In this document: piece by piece, positions 52,733 through 63,645 of the stretch
Layout of the letters: each line of letters begins with the position of its first letter
How positions within the stretch are numbered: the stretch's first letter is position 1
Origin: CAVQJU01 sp963754955
GTDB taxonomy: Bacteria; Acidobacteriota; Vicinamibacteria; Vicinamibacterales; CAVVIG01
Direction of reading: 5' to 3'
Assembly (NCBI GenBank): GCA_963754955.1
Contig: CAVWHY010000001.1
Location: 496,001 to 560,000, forward strand
Length of the DNA stretch: 64,000 bases
Notes under the pieces: generated by a model
What the model was told of the DNA's origin: nothing
The model's input: the letters and a program-made list of their open reading frames with translations, nothing else
Databases searched by the model: none
Translations under genes and position numbers: made by a program

Positions 52733-53176
52733 TTATCCCGCGTGCTGTTTGGTGCTGGAGGGCGGGACGAGGAGGTCGGTCTTGTCCCAGACGAACTGAT
52801 CCTTGCTGTAGACCGCCAGCTCGTAGTCCTTGCCCATGAAAATGGCGCCGACCGGACACGCCTCTTCGCAGTAGCCGCAGAAGATACAGCGCGTCTTGTG
52901 AATCTGGTACACCGACGCGTAGCGCGGGCCCGCCTGAACGCCGCCGGTGTTTTCCTGAGCCTCGAGATAGATGGCGTCGGCCGGGCAGGCGACCGAGCAC
53001 AGGCCGCAGGCGACGCATTTCTCGAGATCGTTCTCGTCGCGCATCAGCACCTGTTTGCCGCGATATTTCGGGAACATCGGAACCTTCTGGTCCGGGTAGT
53101 TCACCGTCACGGGCTTCTTGAAAATGTGCTTGAGCGTGGTGAAGAAGCCGACGAGGAGAGGCCGAATGACACCCAT
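52733..53176 (-). CDS. nuoI: NADH-quinone oxidoreductase subunit I
   Basis: 147 residues, intact. Two [4Fe-4S] motifs, CVACGLCSVACP and CIFCGYCEEACP, of the TYKY/NuoI type that passes electrons to quinone in complex I. N-terminal amphipathic helices (LLVGFFTTLKHIFKKPVTVN) match NuoI more than a free ferredoxin. No other nuo gene is in the window, so this copy is not in an operon with its partners. Confidence 0.88.
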   Translation of the reverse strand: MGVIRPLLVGFFTTLKHIFKKPVTVNYPDQKVPMFPKYRGKQVLMRDENDLEKCVACGLCSVACPADAIYLEAQENTGGVQAGPRYASVYQIHKTRCIFCGYCEEACPVGAIFMGKDYELAVYSKDQFVWDKTDLLVPPSSTKQHAG

Positions 53177-53329
53177 TGCCCTTCAGTTTACCTGTCCCTT
53201 CTGGACAATTTCCAGGGGATTAATGATGAGTTGGCGCCAAATCCCGTGCTTCACCGACCCCGCGTGTCAAGCTGTGGAAACCCAACATAGCGCCTCAGCA
53301 CCGCCGTCACGATAAGATCAGTGCAAATC
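53177..53329. promoter_or_regulatory. Divergent spacer between nuoI and the LytS-type kinase gene
   Basis: 153 bases with no REP element and no word array, in contrast to most spacers here, so it probably holds both promoters. No hexamer pair stands out on either strand. It contains a short inverted pair, TTCTGGACAATTTCCAGG. Confidence 0.35.
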
Positions 53330-54649
53330 ATGCCGGGGCCGACGTCTCTGTCGACGGACCAGCTGCTGCTCACGACGCTGCTGGTAAAGCTGGCCGTCAT
53401 GGCGGCCGCGGCGACGATTCTGGTGCGATTCCGCCGGTTTCGCCACTTCTTGATCTTCGAACAGCGGCCGTCACCCGATCGGCTCACCTTCGCGCTGAGC
53501 CTCGGAAGCCTGCTGTCGCTCGGCGTCGTCGCGCGCCTCCTCCTCGGATATCAGGCGGCCGACCTGACGCTCGAGGGCGCCTTTCTGGCCGGCCTGATCG
53601 ACGGACCCTACGCAGGGCTCACCGTGGGCGCCATGGTCGGCATCCCGCCGCTCTTCTCCCACGAATTCATCGCCCTGCCCTTCGCCATCGGCTGCGGGTT
53701 TGCGGGTGGCGGCCTCCGCGAGCTGTGTCCCAAGGACGTGCTGTGGCAGTTCTCGCCGTTCGTGTTCACCAGCCTGCACCGCCGCGCCTGGCAGATGCTC
53801 CGATCGTTGAAGGTGGATTGGCAGGTGATGCTGCTGCTCGCGCCGATCGGCCTCGAAATCATCCGGCAGTTGCTCGGCGCCCGCTACCACCGGCTCTTTT
53901 TCATGCCGCCGGGATCGCCCCACTCGGTGTGGTTCGTTATCGTGGTGTTCGCGACCGTGCTCGCTGTCGCCACGCCGATCAAGATCTGGAACAACGCGCG
54001 CATCGAACATCGGCTCCAGGAACAGGAAAAACTGCTGCTCGCGGCCAAGCTCGAAGCGCTCGCAAACCAGATCAACCCGCACTTCCTGTTCAATACGCTC
54101 ACCTCGATTTCTTCGCTCATCCGGACGCAGCCGGAAACGGCGCGCGTCCTCATCACCAAGCTCTCCGGCCTGCTCCGGCGGCTGCTGCGGAGCACCGATC
54201 ACTTCGTCACGCTGCGGGAAGAGCTCGAGGCGATCGACGAGTACCTGCACATCGAGACGACGCGATTCGGGCCGCAGTTGAAGGTGGTCAAGCAGATTCA
54301 GCCGGCGACGCTCGACGTCATCGTGCCGAGCCTCATCCTGCAGCCGCTGATCGAGAACTCGATCAAGCACGGGCTGTCCCCGAAGGTTGGCGGCGGCCGG
54401 ATCACCATCGCCAGCCGTCTGCTCAACGGCCACACGATCATCGAGGTCGTGGACGATGGCCTGGGCATGTCCGAAGAGCGGATGCAACAGGTCCTCGGAC
54501 GGGGCATTGGTCTCAGCAACGTCAACGAGCGGCTGCGGACGATCTACGGCGCCCAGTGCCAGCTGCGGTTCAAGAGCGCTCCCGGCGAAGGCATGGCGGT
54601 CAGCCTCGAAATCCCGGAACTGGTCATGCCCGAGCGCGTGACGGCCTGA
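53330..54649 (+). CDS. LytS/YehU-type sensor histidine kinase
   Basis: About 440 residues, intact. Six or so N-terminal membrane helices (LLVKLAVMAAAATILVRFRR to WFVIVVFATVLAVATPIKIW) with the 5TM-LYT pattern, then a short coiled coil (QEQEKLLLAAKLEALANQIN), the phosphorylated histidine in PHFLFNTLTSISSLIRTQPE, and an HATPase domain (LQPLIENSIKHGLSPKVGGG, VDDGLGMSEERM). The next gene, 3 bases on, is a LytTR response regulator. Signal unknown, possibly membrane or cell-wall state. Confidence 0.9.
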   Translation: MPGPTSLSTDQLLLTTLLVKLAVMAAAATILVRFRRFRHFLIFEQRPSPDRLTFALSLGSLLSLGVVARLLLGYQAADLTLEGAFLAGLIDGPYAGLTVGAMVGIPPLFSHEFIALPFAIGCGFAGGGLRELCPKDVLWQFSPFVFTSLHRRAWQMLRSLKVDWQVMLLLAPIGLEIIRQLLGARYHRLFFMPPGSPHSVWFVIVVFATVLAVATPIKIWNNARIEHRLQEQEKLLLAAKLEALANQINPHFLFNTLTSISSLIRTQPETARVLITKLSGLLRRLLRSTDHFVTLREELEAIDEYLHIETTRFGPQLKVVKQIQPATLDVIVPSLILQPLIENSIKHGLSPKVGGGRITIASRLLNGHTIIEVVDDGLGMSEERMQQVLGRGIGLSNVNERLRTIYGAQCQLRFKSAPGEGMAVSLEIPELVMPERVTA

Positions 54650-54652
54650 TCG

Positions 54653-55463
54653 ATGGATCTCAAAGCCGTCCTCGTCGACGACGAGCAGCTCGCGCGCGAC
54701 GAGCTGGGTTTCCTGCTGGGACAGATCGGCGGCGTGTCGGTGATCGGCCAGGCCGGTAACGGCGTCGAGGCCCTCACGACGATCGGCCGGCTTCAGCCGG
54801 ACGTCGTGTTCCTCGACGTCCAGATGCCGGGCCTCACGGGCTTCGAGGTCGCCCGCCGCCTGATCGATGCGCACGCGGCGTCGCACATCATTTTCGTGAC
54901 CGCGTACGATCAGCACGCGATCGAGGCGTTCGAGGTGAACGCCGTCGATTACCTGCTGAAGCCTGTCGATCCCGCGCGGCTCGACGTCGCTGTCAAGCGT
55001 ACGCGCCGGCTCGTCGCGTTCGAGCGATCCCCGGATCGCGCGACCGACGCCACCGTCGGCTCGCCAGGCGTCACCGCCGAGCAGCTCGAGCAGATCGTCG
55101 AACGCGTCGCCGAGCGCCGGAACCGGCGCGACCGGCTGGCCATCAAAGTCGGCGAGCGCTTTCTCCTCGTGCAGGCCGACGAGGTCGTGTTTGCGTCGCT
55201 GACCGACGATGTGATTACCGTCGCCGCGGGCCAAGCACGTCGGCACGTCGAATTACCGGACGCTCGACGAGCTGCAGGAGCGGCTCGACCCGGGCGTCTT
55301 CTTCCGAGTCCACCGATCACATCTTGTGAACATCAACAAGATCAAGGAGATCGTCCCTTGGTTCAATCGGAACTACATCCTCAGAATGAAGGACGAGAAG
55401 GCGACGGAAATACCGGTGAGCCGCACGCAGACGCGCCGGCTCAGAGAGTACTTGAAGCTCTGA
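54653..55463 (+). CDS. LytTR-family response regulator (one frame break)
   Basis: About 270 residues. Receiver domain with the acidic pair VLVDDEQLARDELGFL and the phospho-acceptor Asp in PDVVFLDVQMPGLTGFE, then the Lys in DYLLKPVDPARLDVA. The C-terminal LytTR DNA-binding domain (GERFLLVQADEVVFASLTDD; PGVFFRVHRSHLVNINKIKE; PWFNRNYILRMKDEKATEI) is interrupted by an extra base near 55240. Partner of the upstream kinase. Confidence 0.9.
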
Positions 55464-55525
55464 ACGCGTCCGACGCCCAGCTGCAGCAGACGCCGGCCGC
55501 CAGTCCGGCCGTCCAGCTGGCGCAG

Positions 55526-56036
55526 GTGCAGGAAGAACTCCTGGCCTGGGTGAAGACGCTGGCATCGGCCGCCGTGTACGCCATCCTGATCGTCACGTTC
55601 GGCGTCCAGGTGGCACGCGTCGAAGGGCCAGAGCATGGCGCCCACCCTCGAGGACCAGGATCGGCTCATCGTCAACAAGCTCGTCTACCGCATCGGCGAG
55701 CCCCGCCGCGGCGACATCGTCATGCTCTATTACCCGCTGAACCCGGACAAGTCGTTCGTCAAGCGTGTCATCGCCGAGGAGGGCGACACCGTGCGGATCG
55801 TTGACGGCCGCGTGTACGTCAACGACATCCCGCTGCGCGACGATTACGTACCGGCCGAGTACCGCAGCCACGACGACTGGGGCCCGCAGGTGATCCCGGA
55901 GGGCTACGACTTCGTGATGGGCGATCACCGGAACAACAGCTCGGACAGCCGGCACTGGGGCATGGTCCCCAAGCGGTACATCATCGGGAAGATCCAGCTG
56001 CGCTGGTGGCCGGTGCCGACGGCGAGGGTGTTCTAA
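55526..56036 (+). CDS. lepB: Signal peptidase I (one frame break)
   Basis: Removes signal peptides at the outer face of the cytoplasmic membrane. One N-terminal helix (VKTLASAAVYAILIVTFGVQ), the catalytic Ser in VARVEGQSMAPTLEDQD, the catalytic Lys in DKSFVKRVIAEEGDTVRI, and the box DFVMGDHRNNSSDSRHWG. About 170 residues. An extra C near 55631 splits it right before the serine. Start uncertain: GTG at 55526 is in frame, but an upstream CTG at 55460 is possible; it follows the LytTR gene closely. Confidence 0.88.
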
Positions 56037-56155
56037 GAAGAGGTTAGAGGTTGGGGACTCGGGCTGGGGGCTCGGGGCTGGGGTTACTGTCGACTGCCGA
56101 CCGCTGACTACCGACTGCGACTGCCGACTGCCGACTGCCGACTGACCACCTTGAT
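56030..56155. repeat. G-rich and CGACTGC word arrays at the 3' end of the glutaminyl cyclase gene
   Basis: A G-rich stretch (GAGGTTAGAGGTTGGGGACT, CGGGCTGGGGGCTCGGGGC) is followed by CGACTGCCGACCGCTGACTA, CCGACTGCGACTGCCGACTG and CCGACTGCCGACTGACC. The CGACTGC array is the reverse complement of the CAGTCGG word found elsewhere. It supplies the stop codon and last dozen codons of the convergent cyclase gene. Confidence 0.75.
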
Positions 56156-56954
56156 CTCGAACAGCCTCGGCCAGAGTTTCCCGGTGACGAACAGGCGATC
56201 GGTCGCGGCGTCGTAGGCGATCCCGTTCAGCACGGCGTCGCCGGCGCGCTCGCGGGCGGGCAGCAGGCCTCGCAGGTCGATCCACCCCGTCACGCGTCCC
56301 GTCGCCGGATCCACGCGGGCGATGAAGTCCGTCGTCCAGATGTTCGCCCACACCTCGCCTTTCACGAACTCCAGCTCGTTCAGGGCTGTCACGGCGACGC
56401 CGGCATCGGTCACGGTCACGCGGCGCCGCTCGCGAAACGTGGCCGGATCGAGGAACCTCAGGGCGGCCGTGCCGTCGCTCATGATCAGGTTCGCGGTATC
56501 GTGCGTCAGCCCCCATCCTTCGCCGGAGTAGGAGAAGGTGCGAAGCGGCTGAAATGTGCGCCGATCGTAGACGAGCGCCACCTGCGACTGCCACGTCAGC
56601 TCGAGCAGCGTGTCCTTCCAGATGGTGATGCCCTCGCCGAAGTGCTCGGCGCCCACAGCCCGGCGCTGGACCACGTCGCCAGTCTCGAGCTTCACCTTGC
56701 GGATCGACGACCGGCCGTTCAGGCCGGTGCCCTCGTAGAGAAATCCATCGACGAACTCGAGCCCCTGCGTGAACGCTTCGGCGTCGTGTGCGTAACTGCG
56801 GACTACGCGGAAGGTGTCGACGGGCGCTTTCGAAGCCGCGGGTGGAATCGCCGGAGCTTGCGCCGACAACGGCACGTAGGGCGGCGCAGGTCGGGTGGGG
56901 CAGGTTGGCAAAAGCAAGGACGAACAGAGAACACGCGAAGCCCCATCGTTTCAT
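56108..56954 (-). CDS. Glutaminyl-peptide cyclotransferase, plant/bacterial type (one frame break)
   Basis: Converts N-terminal glutamine to pyroglutamate in exported proteins. Signal peptide MKRWGFACSLFVLAFANLP, then a five-bladed beta propeller: RSYAHDAEAFTQGLEFVDGF, LYEGTGLNGRSSIRKVKLE, WGLTHDTANLIMSDGTAALR, ELEFVKGEVWANIWTTDFIA, GIAYDAATDRLFVTGKLWPR. A break near 56900 joins the signal peptide to the body. The tail VVSRQSAVGSRSR is encoded by the CGACTGC array. Last gene of a rex-moaC-cyclase run. Confidence 0.82.
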
Positions 56955-57055
56955 GTCTTACCTGCCAGCCTTACCCGGCCCACCCGCCCCACCCGACTTA
57001 CCCCACGTGCCCGACCTGCCCCCGCCCGCCTGGCCCGCCCTCCGGTATGTGCCGC
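56879..57055. repeat. Inverted word array across the moaC / glutaminyl cyclase junction
   Basis: Left arm GGCGCAGGTCGGGTGGGGCA, GGTTGGC; right arm CTTACCTGCCAGCCTTACCC, GGCCCACCCGCCCCACCCG, ACTTACCCCACGTGCCC, GACCTGCCCCCGCCC. The two arms lie inside coding sequence: the left one encodes residues after the cyclase signal peptide, the right one the last 26 residues of MoaC. The middle holds the moaC stop and the cyclase start. Confidence 0.75.
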
Positions 57056-57513
57056 TCTCCCCGCCCGTCTTCAGCATGAGGCGGATGTTGCCGATCACCA
57101 TTCCTTTGTCCACCGCTTTGACCATGTCGTACACGGTCAGGGCGGCGACGGCGACGGCGGTCAGCGCCTCCATCTCGACACCGGTCTGCGCGGTGGTGCT
57201 GACGTGCGCTTCGATGTCGTAGCCGCTCTTCGCCTCCGTCAGATCGACGCGCACGCTCGGCGAGCGGCAGCGGGTGGCACAGCGGGATGAGCGCGGAGGT
57301 CTGCTTGGCGGCCATGATGCCGGCGAGACGCGCGGCCTGCAGTGGGTCGCCCTTCTTGACGCGCCCGCTGCGCACCAGCGTGAGCGCCTCGCGCGACATG
57401 CGGATCGACCCGCGCGCGATCGCCTCGCGTCGCGTTGCGGGCTTCTCGCCCACGTCGACCATCTTGACGCGACCACGTGCGTCGACGTGTGAGAGGCGCG
57501 GCCTACTCTTCAT
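56958..57513 (-). CDS. moaC: Cyclic pyranopterin monophosphate synthase MoaC (one frame break)
   Basis: Second step of molybdenum-cofactor synthesis. Family motifs: LSHVDARGRVKMVDVGEKPA, MAAKQTSALIPLCHPLPL, AHVSTTAQTGVEMEALTAVA, VYDMVKAVDKGMVIGNIRLM. An extra base near 57258 interrupts it. The normal MoaC ends about at GESGTYRR; here 26 more residues, rich in Gly, Ala and Lys, are read from the repeat array. It starts inside the 3' end of rex. Confidence 0.9.
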
Positions 57514-58190
57514 GCTCGGCCCGCGCAAGAAAGAACGACAGGTTCTCGAGCGAGACGGTGAGGTCCACGCTTTTCATTTTCACTCCCGGCGGCACCTGAA
57601 GCGTGCCGGGCGAAAAATTAAGGACCGCCTTGATGCCGGCGGCGACGACCTGGTTCGACCACGAGCTGCGCGGAAGCGGCCGGCACGGCGACGACGGCGA
57701 TGCTGATGCCGTCGCGGCGCGCGATCTTCTTGAGGTCGGCCACCGCGTGAATCGGCACGCCGCCGCGCGACTGCTGTCCGACCTTGCCACTGAGGGTGTC
57801 GAAGAGCGCCAGGATCTCGAAGCCCTCCTGGCGGAAGCCGGGATAGTCGGCCAGCGCGAGGCCGAGGTTGCCGGCGCCGATGATGGCGACGCGCAGGTTG
57901 CGATCGAGGCCGAGGATCTGCCGCAGGTGGCGCTTGAGATCGCGCACGTAGTAGCCGACGCCCCGCACGCCGAATTCGCCGAAATACGCCAGGTCCTTTC
58001 GAATCTGCGCGGCGTTCAGGTGAAACTGCTCGGCCAGGGCCTGGGAGGAGATCGCGCGGACGCCGGCTTCTTCGAGGGTGTTCAGGCAGCGCAGGTACAC
58101 CGACAGGCGATTGGTGGTGAGCTCCGATACCTGGTCGCCGCTCGGCTTGCCGGCGGTCGCCTTGGGGCGGCCTTTGTTCGCGTTTTTCAC
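57503..58190 (-). CDS. rex: Redox-sensing transcriptional repressor Rex (one frame break)
   Basis: NADH/NAD-responsive repressor. N-terminal winged helix (TNRLSVYLRCLNTLEEAGVR; LNAAQIRKDLAYFGEFGVRG), then a Rossmann domain with RVAIIGAGNLGLALADYPGF. The C-terminal helix, domain-swapped in the dimer, is LSFFLARAEHEE. About 228 residues; an extra base near 57655 splits it before VVAAGIKAVLNFSPG. It overlaps the start of moaC. Likely represses respiration or fermentation genes when NADH is low (family knowledge). Confidence 0.93.
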
Positions 58191-58240
58191 AAGCTAACCG
58201 GAATTGTAGCAAAAGACCGCATGCTAATATCGCGCTCCAT

Positions 58241-60229
<1,989 letters not shown>

Positions 60230-60233
<4 letters not shown>

Positions 60234-60286
60234 GGCCGGCCTTTCAGGCCCGCCCGCGCCGCGGCCTCGAGAGGGCCGCGCTACTA
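60230..60286. repeat. REP-like element bounded by GTAG/CTAC
   Basis: GTAGGGCCGGCCTTTCAGGCCCGCCC at the left (split by a short loop) and GCGGCCTCGAGAGGGCCGC at the right, ending GCTACTA. The outer GTAG/CTAC form an inverted pair, as in the element at 23556-23612. Its left edge includes the stop codon of the OPT gene. Confidence 0.7.
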
Positions 60287-60293
60287 TAGAAAT

Positions 60294-61441
60294 ATGCAGC
60301 GAACTCTCGCCGGGCTGGCCGTGCTCATTGTCGCGCTCACGGCAGCGCCGGCCCTCGTCTCCGCGCAAACCGCAACGCGCCGGTCGACCAGCCTCGCCGC
60401 GCTCGCGACGTTTCCGGGGTTCTACCACGGCCGTCCGATTCTCATCGTCGGCACGGTGACGACGACGGAGGCCGGCATCGCGGGTGTCGGACGACAACGC
60501 GTCCATCCGCCTGCTGTCCAAAGGCCCCACGCCGGATGGTCTCGACGAGGTCCGCGGCGAATTCTGGGACATCGGCCGGATGAAGCCCGACGATCCGCAG
60601 CTTGCGAACTACGACCTGAAGCGGACGTTCAACATCGACCAGACCGGGTCGTGGCCCCGCCCGGCGAGGTGACGGCGATCATTGCGACGTCCGTGACGCG
60701 GGCGCAGCTGCCGCCCACGGCCTCGATCAGGGCCATCGCACTCCACCCGACGCGCTTCGTCGATCAGAAGGTGACGGTCACCGGCCAGTTCGGCGGCAGG
60801 AATCTGCTTCGGCGACCTGCCCGATTCGCCGGGCAAGAGCCGGTACGATTTCGTGGTGCGCTCGGCGGACGCGGCGATCTGGGTCAGCGGCGCACAGCCG
60901 AAGGGCAAGGGCTTCAACCTGTCACTCGACGCACGGCTCGATACCGGCCGGTGGCTCGACATCACGGGCACCGTCAAAACCGGCCGCGGGCTGGAGTGGA
61001 TCGAGGTGGTCCCGGACGGCATTCAGCTCGGCAAGGCGCCGACCGAATCGCCGCGCAGCCGACACCGAGCCGATTCGCGTGTCGGCCGCGCCGCCGCCGG
61101 AAGTCATCTTCAGCGCGCCGACACAGGACGAAACCGACGTCTCGATGAGCACGACCGTGCGCATTCAGTTTTCGCGCGAGATCGATCCGGCGACGATTCG
61201 CGGCAACCTGCGCGTGCGCTATCTCGAGTCGCAGACCGCCGAGCGCGGGGAGCCGACAACGCCGACCGCGGAGTTCACCACGCAGTACACCGGCGCGAGC
61301 CGCGTGCTCGAGCTGAAGTTCACGAAACCGCTCGAGCGGTTCCGGACGGTCCGCATCGAACTGGGCGACGGGATTCTGGGCACCGACAAGCAGCCGCTCA
61401 AACCGTGGACGCTGAGCTTCGACGTCGGCGGCGCTCAATAG
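60294..61441 (+). CDS. Secreted protein with Ig-like (Big_5) domain (frame breaks)
   Basis: Signal peptide MQRTLAGLAVLIVALTAAPA, then OB-like repeats (ATFPGFYHGRPILIVGTVTT; RFVDQKVTVTGQFGGRNLL; RWLDITGTVKTGRGLEWIEV). The C-terminal 110 residues are a bacterial Ig-like fold: PPPEVIFSAPTQDETDVSMS, TVRIQFSREIDPATIRGNLR, RTVRIELGDGILGTDKQPLK. Breaks near 60480, 60665, 60812 and 61065. No enzymatic motif. Function unknown. Confidence 0.65.
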
Positions 61442-61475
61442 AACCCGACGTGAACCTTGAACCTGACCTCAAGGC
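61442..61475. repeat. Short word array, TGAACCT type
   Basis: CGTGAACCTTGAACCTGACC, CTCAAGG: three degenerate copies in the narrow gap between two converging genes. It covers the restored stop codon of the VWFA-related gene and is the complement of the GGTTCA word at 42878-42945. Confidence 0.5.
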
Positions 61476-63582
61476 ACCAGCCTGAACGGCACGAGCGTTC
61501 GCGTGGAATCGCGCCGACACTTCGACCAGATAGTCTCCCGGCGCCAGCGGCGCGAGCGCGAGCTTCGGCGCTCGCCCAGCGTGAGCCGTCGGCATCGTCG
61601 CGCATCGTTGACGCCACCGGGACGGGAAAGGGCTTCCCGGTCCGATCGAGCAGCCGCGCCGTCGCCATGACGGCCGCCGACGGCACCTCGACGTGGAGCC
61701 GCTCGCTCCGGCGGTATCTGAGGTCGGCGGTCGGCAGATCCTTGTTTCCCGAGGACGGCCCGCGCCGCATGTAGACGGCGCCTGACGCTGACGATGCGGG
61801 CGGCAGTGTGACGGGAACGGTCAACGTCTCGACGCCGCCCGGCGTCTGGCTGCGCACCCGGACCTGATAGTCACCCGCATCGAGGCGACCGGTCGCAGCG
61901 ATCGGCATGAGCAGGCTCGACGGCACCTGGCGCGATGCGTCCGCGCGCCGAACCGACCACTTCCCCGCGATGCGTCAGCACCGCATCGATATCGCTTCCA
62001 GGGATGCGGTCGGCCACCTCGGTGACCATCCAGAAGGCGGCCTGCGGCTGACCCGCTGAGCCCGTCGCCTGCCGGCCGCCAGCCGGCCGTGACGTGCACG
62101 CGCAGCGGCTGATCGCGGGCTGCGGCAGGCAGCGTGGCCACAGCGGCCGCGGCGGCGGTCGCGATGGCGTTTTCGGCGCCAGGCGCGCCCGCCGTGGGAG
62201 CCTTCGGCAGGCCGCGTGCGGCATCTGCCGCGCTCGGCGCCAGATAACCGCGCCGCGCGCGCACTTCGACACCCGGACGTTTGACGCGGACGCGGATCGA
62301 GTGGAACCGGCCGTCGAGCTTGCCCGTCGAGTAGTACCCGAGCAGGTAGTACGCGCTCATGTCGTCGATGATTCGCTTGAAGCCCTTCTCGATGTCGTTC
62401 GAGCCGACGATCGCGAGTCCGTCGGTGGCTTCGGCGAGTCCGCGCAGCGACGTGCTTCGCTCGAACAGGCGCGCGTTCTCCTCGCTCGACGAAAGCGTCG
62501 GGTTGGCGCCGCGGCCGATTCCGACGCCGGCCGTCGGCACAATCGGCTCGTCGAACACGACCAGCCCGCGCGGGTCGATCGGGTAGAAGGACACGTTCGC
62601 GCGGTTCGCCTCGTCGTAGATTGTCCGGATGCGCTGCTCGTCGTTGAGCTCAGACGAGCGTGTAGCGATCCGCCTCGCAGTTCGCGCGCGTGCCGCCTGT
62701 CGTGTTCGGCGTGTCCTTGGTCGTCAGCCTGCCGTTCCGCGGATCGACGTTCACAGCGGCCATGGGCGGCGGCCGTGTCGAGCGGCCGCGCGAGAGTCCT
62801 GTCCGGCGTATAGAGCCGCCAGCCGTCGGTGATGGTGATGACCGCCTTTCGCTCCTCGCGCACGTCCGCGCAGGAACGTGCGCCAGATCTTCCAGCGCGT
62901 CCAGCGTCTGCTTTTCGCGCCGGCGGAGAATCATCTGCCTGCGCGATGCCCTTGTCCTTGGCGTCCGCGTCGGGTCCCTGAGGCACACCCGGATAGCAGA
63001 GGGCATACTCGTTCTCGACCGGATCGCTGAAGTTCACCCGGTCGCGCTCGCCCCACCAGTCGCTTCGAGAGCACGCCCTCGATCGATGTCCTGCGGCGTG
63101 CGAACGTGATGTCGCGTGCCGACATCCCGGGCGTCATCGCGGCGACGTAGTCGTCTGGACCGATCAGGTGGTTGAGCGCCTTGACCAGCGGACTGGCGAT
63201 CCGGCGCGACGCGTCGCCTTCGACGTGCTTGAGGTCGAGGAAGAGCACGAACACGCGCGCGCGCGGATCCTGAACAGCGCGTCGCGATTCCTCGACCGTG
63301 TTGGGTTCCGGCCGGCCCGGCTGCGCCCGCGCCGCCGGCAATGACGACGCGCTCGAACTGTTCGACCTTCTGCAGGACGCGGTCTTCGGAGACTTCGAAG
63401 TCCTCCAGACGCAGGTCGGCGACCGGGGCGCCGTCGAGCGTCGGGTAGACGTCGACGCGGACGTAGTTGGCCTCGGTGCGGAACGTGGGAACCGGCGGCG
63501 GCTGGGATGGCGCCTGCTGATCCTGTCCAGCGGCGAGGACCGCGACCGAGGCGCCGATCGCAATCGCAGCTGACAGCCTCAA
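61469..63582 (-). CDS. Secreted VWFA-related protein (Acidobacteria-type; frame breaks)
   Basis: Signal peptide MRLSAAIAIGASVAVLAAGQ, then the characteristic opening FRTEANYVRVDVYPTLDGAP and LRLEDFEVSEDRVLQKVEQF. The VWA fold follows (VFVLFLDLKHVEGDASRRIA; AAMTPGMSARDITFARRRTS), then a domain with FYPIDPRGLVVFDEPIVPTA, SSSEENARLFERSTSLRGLA and DDMSAYYLLGYYSTGKLDGR. About 700 residues. At least six frame breaks, so exact residues are uncertain. Found in many copies in Acidobacteriota; function unknown. Confidence 0.78.
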
Positions 63583-63645
63583 GACCCCCCCAGCTTAGCA
63601 AATCGCCGCGAGCCGATTGTGAAAATCGAGTGACGGGCGAACGCG

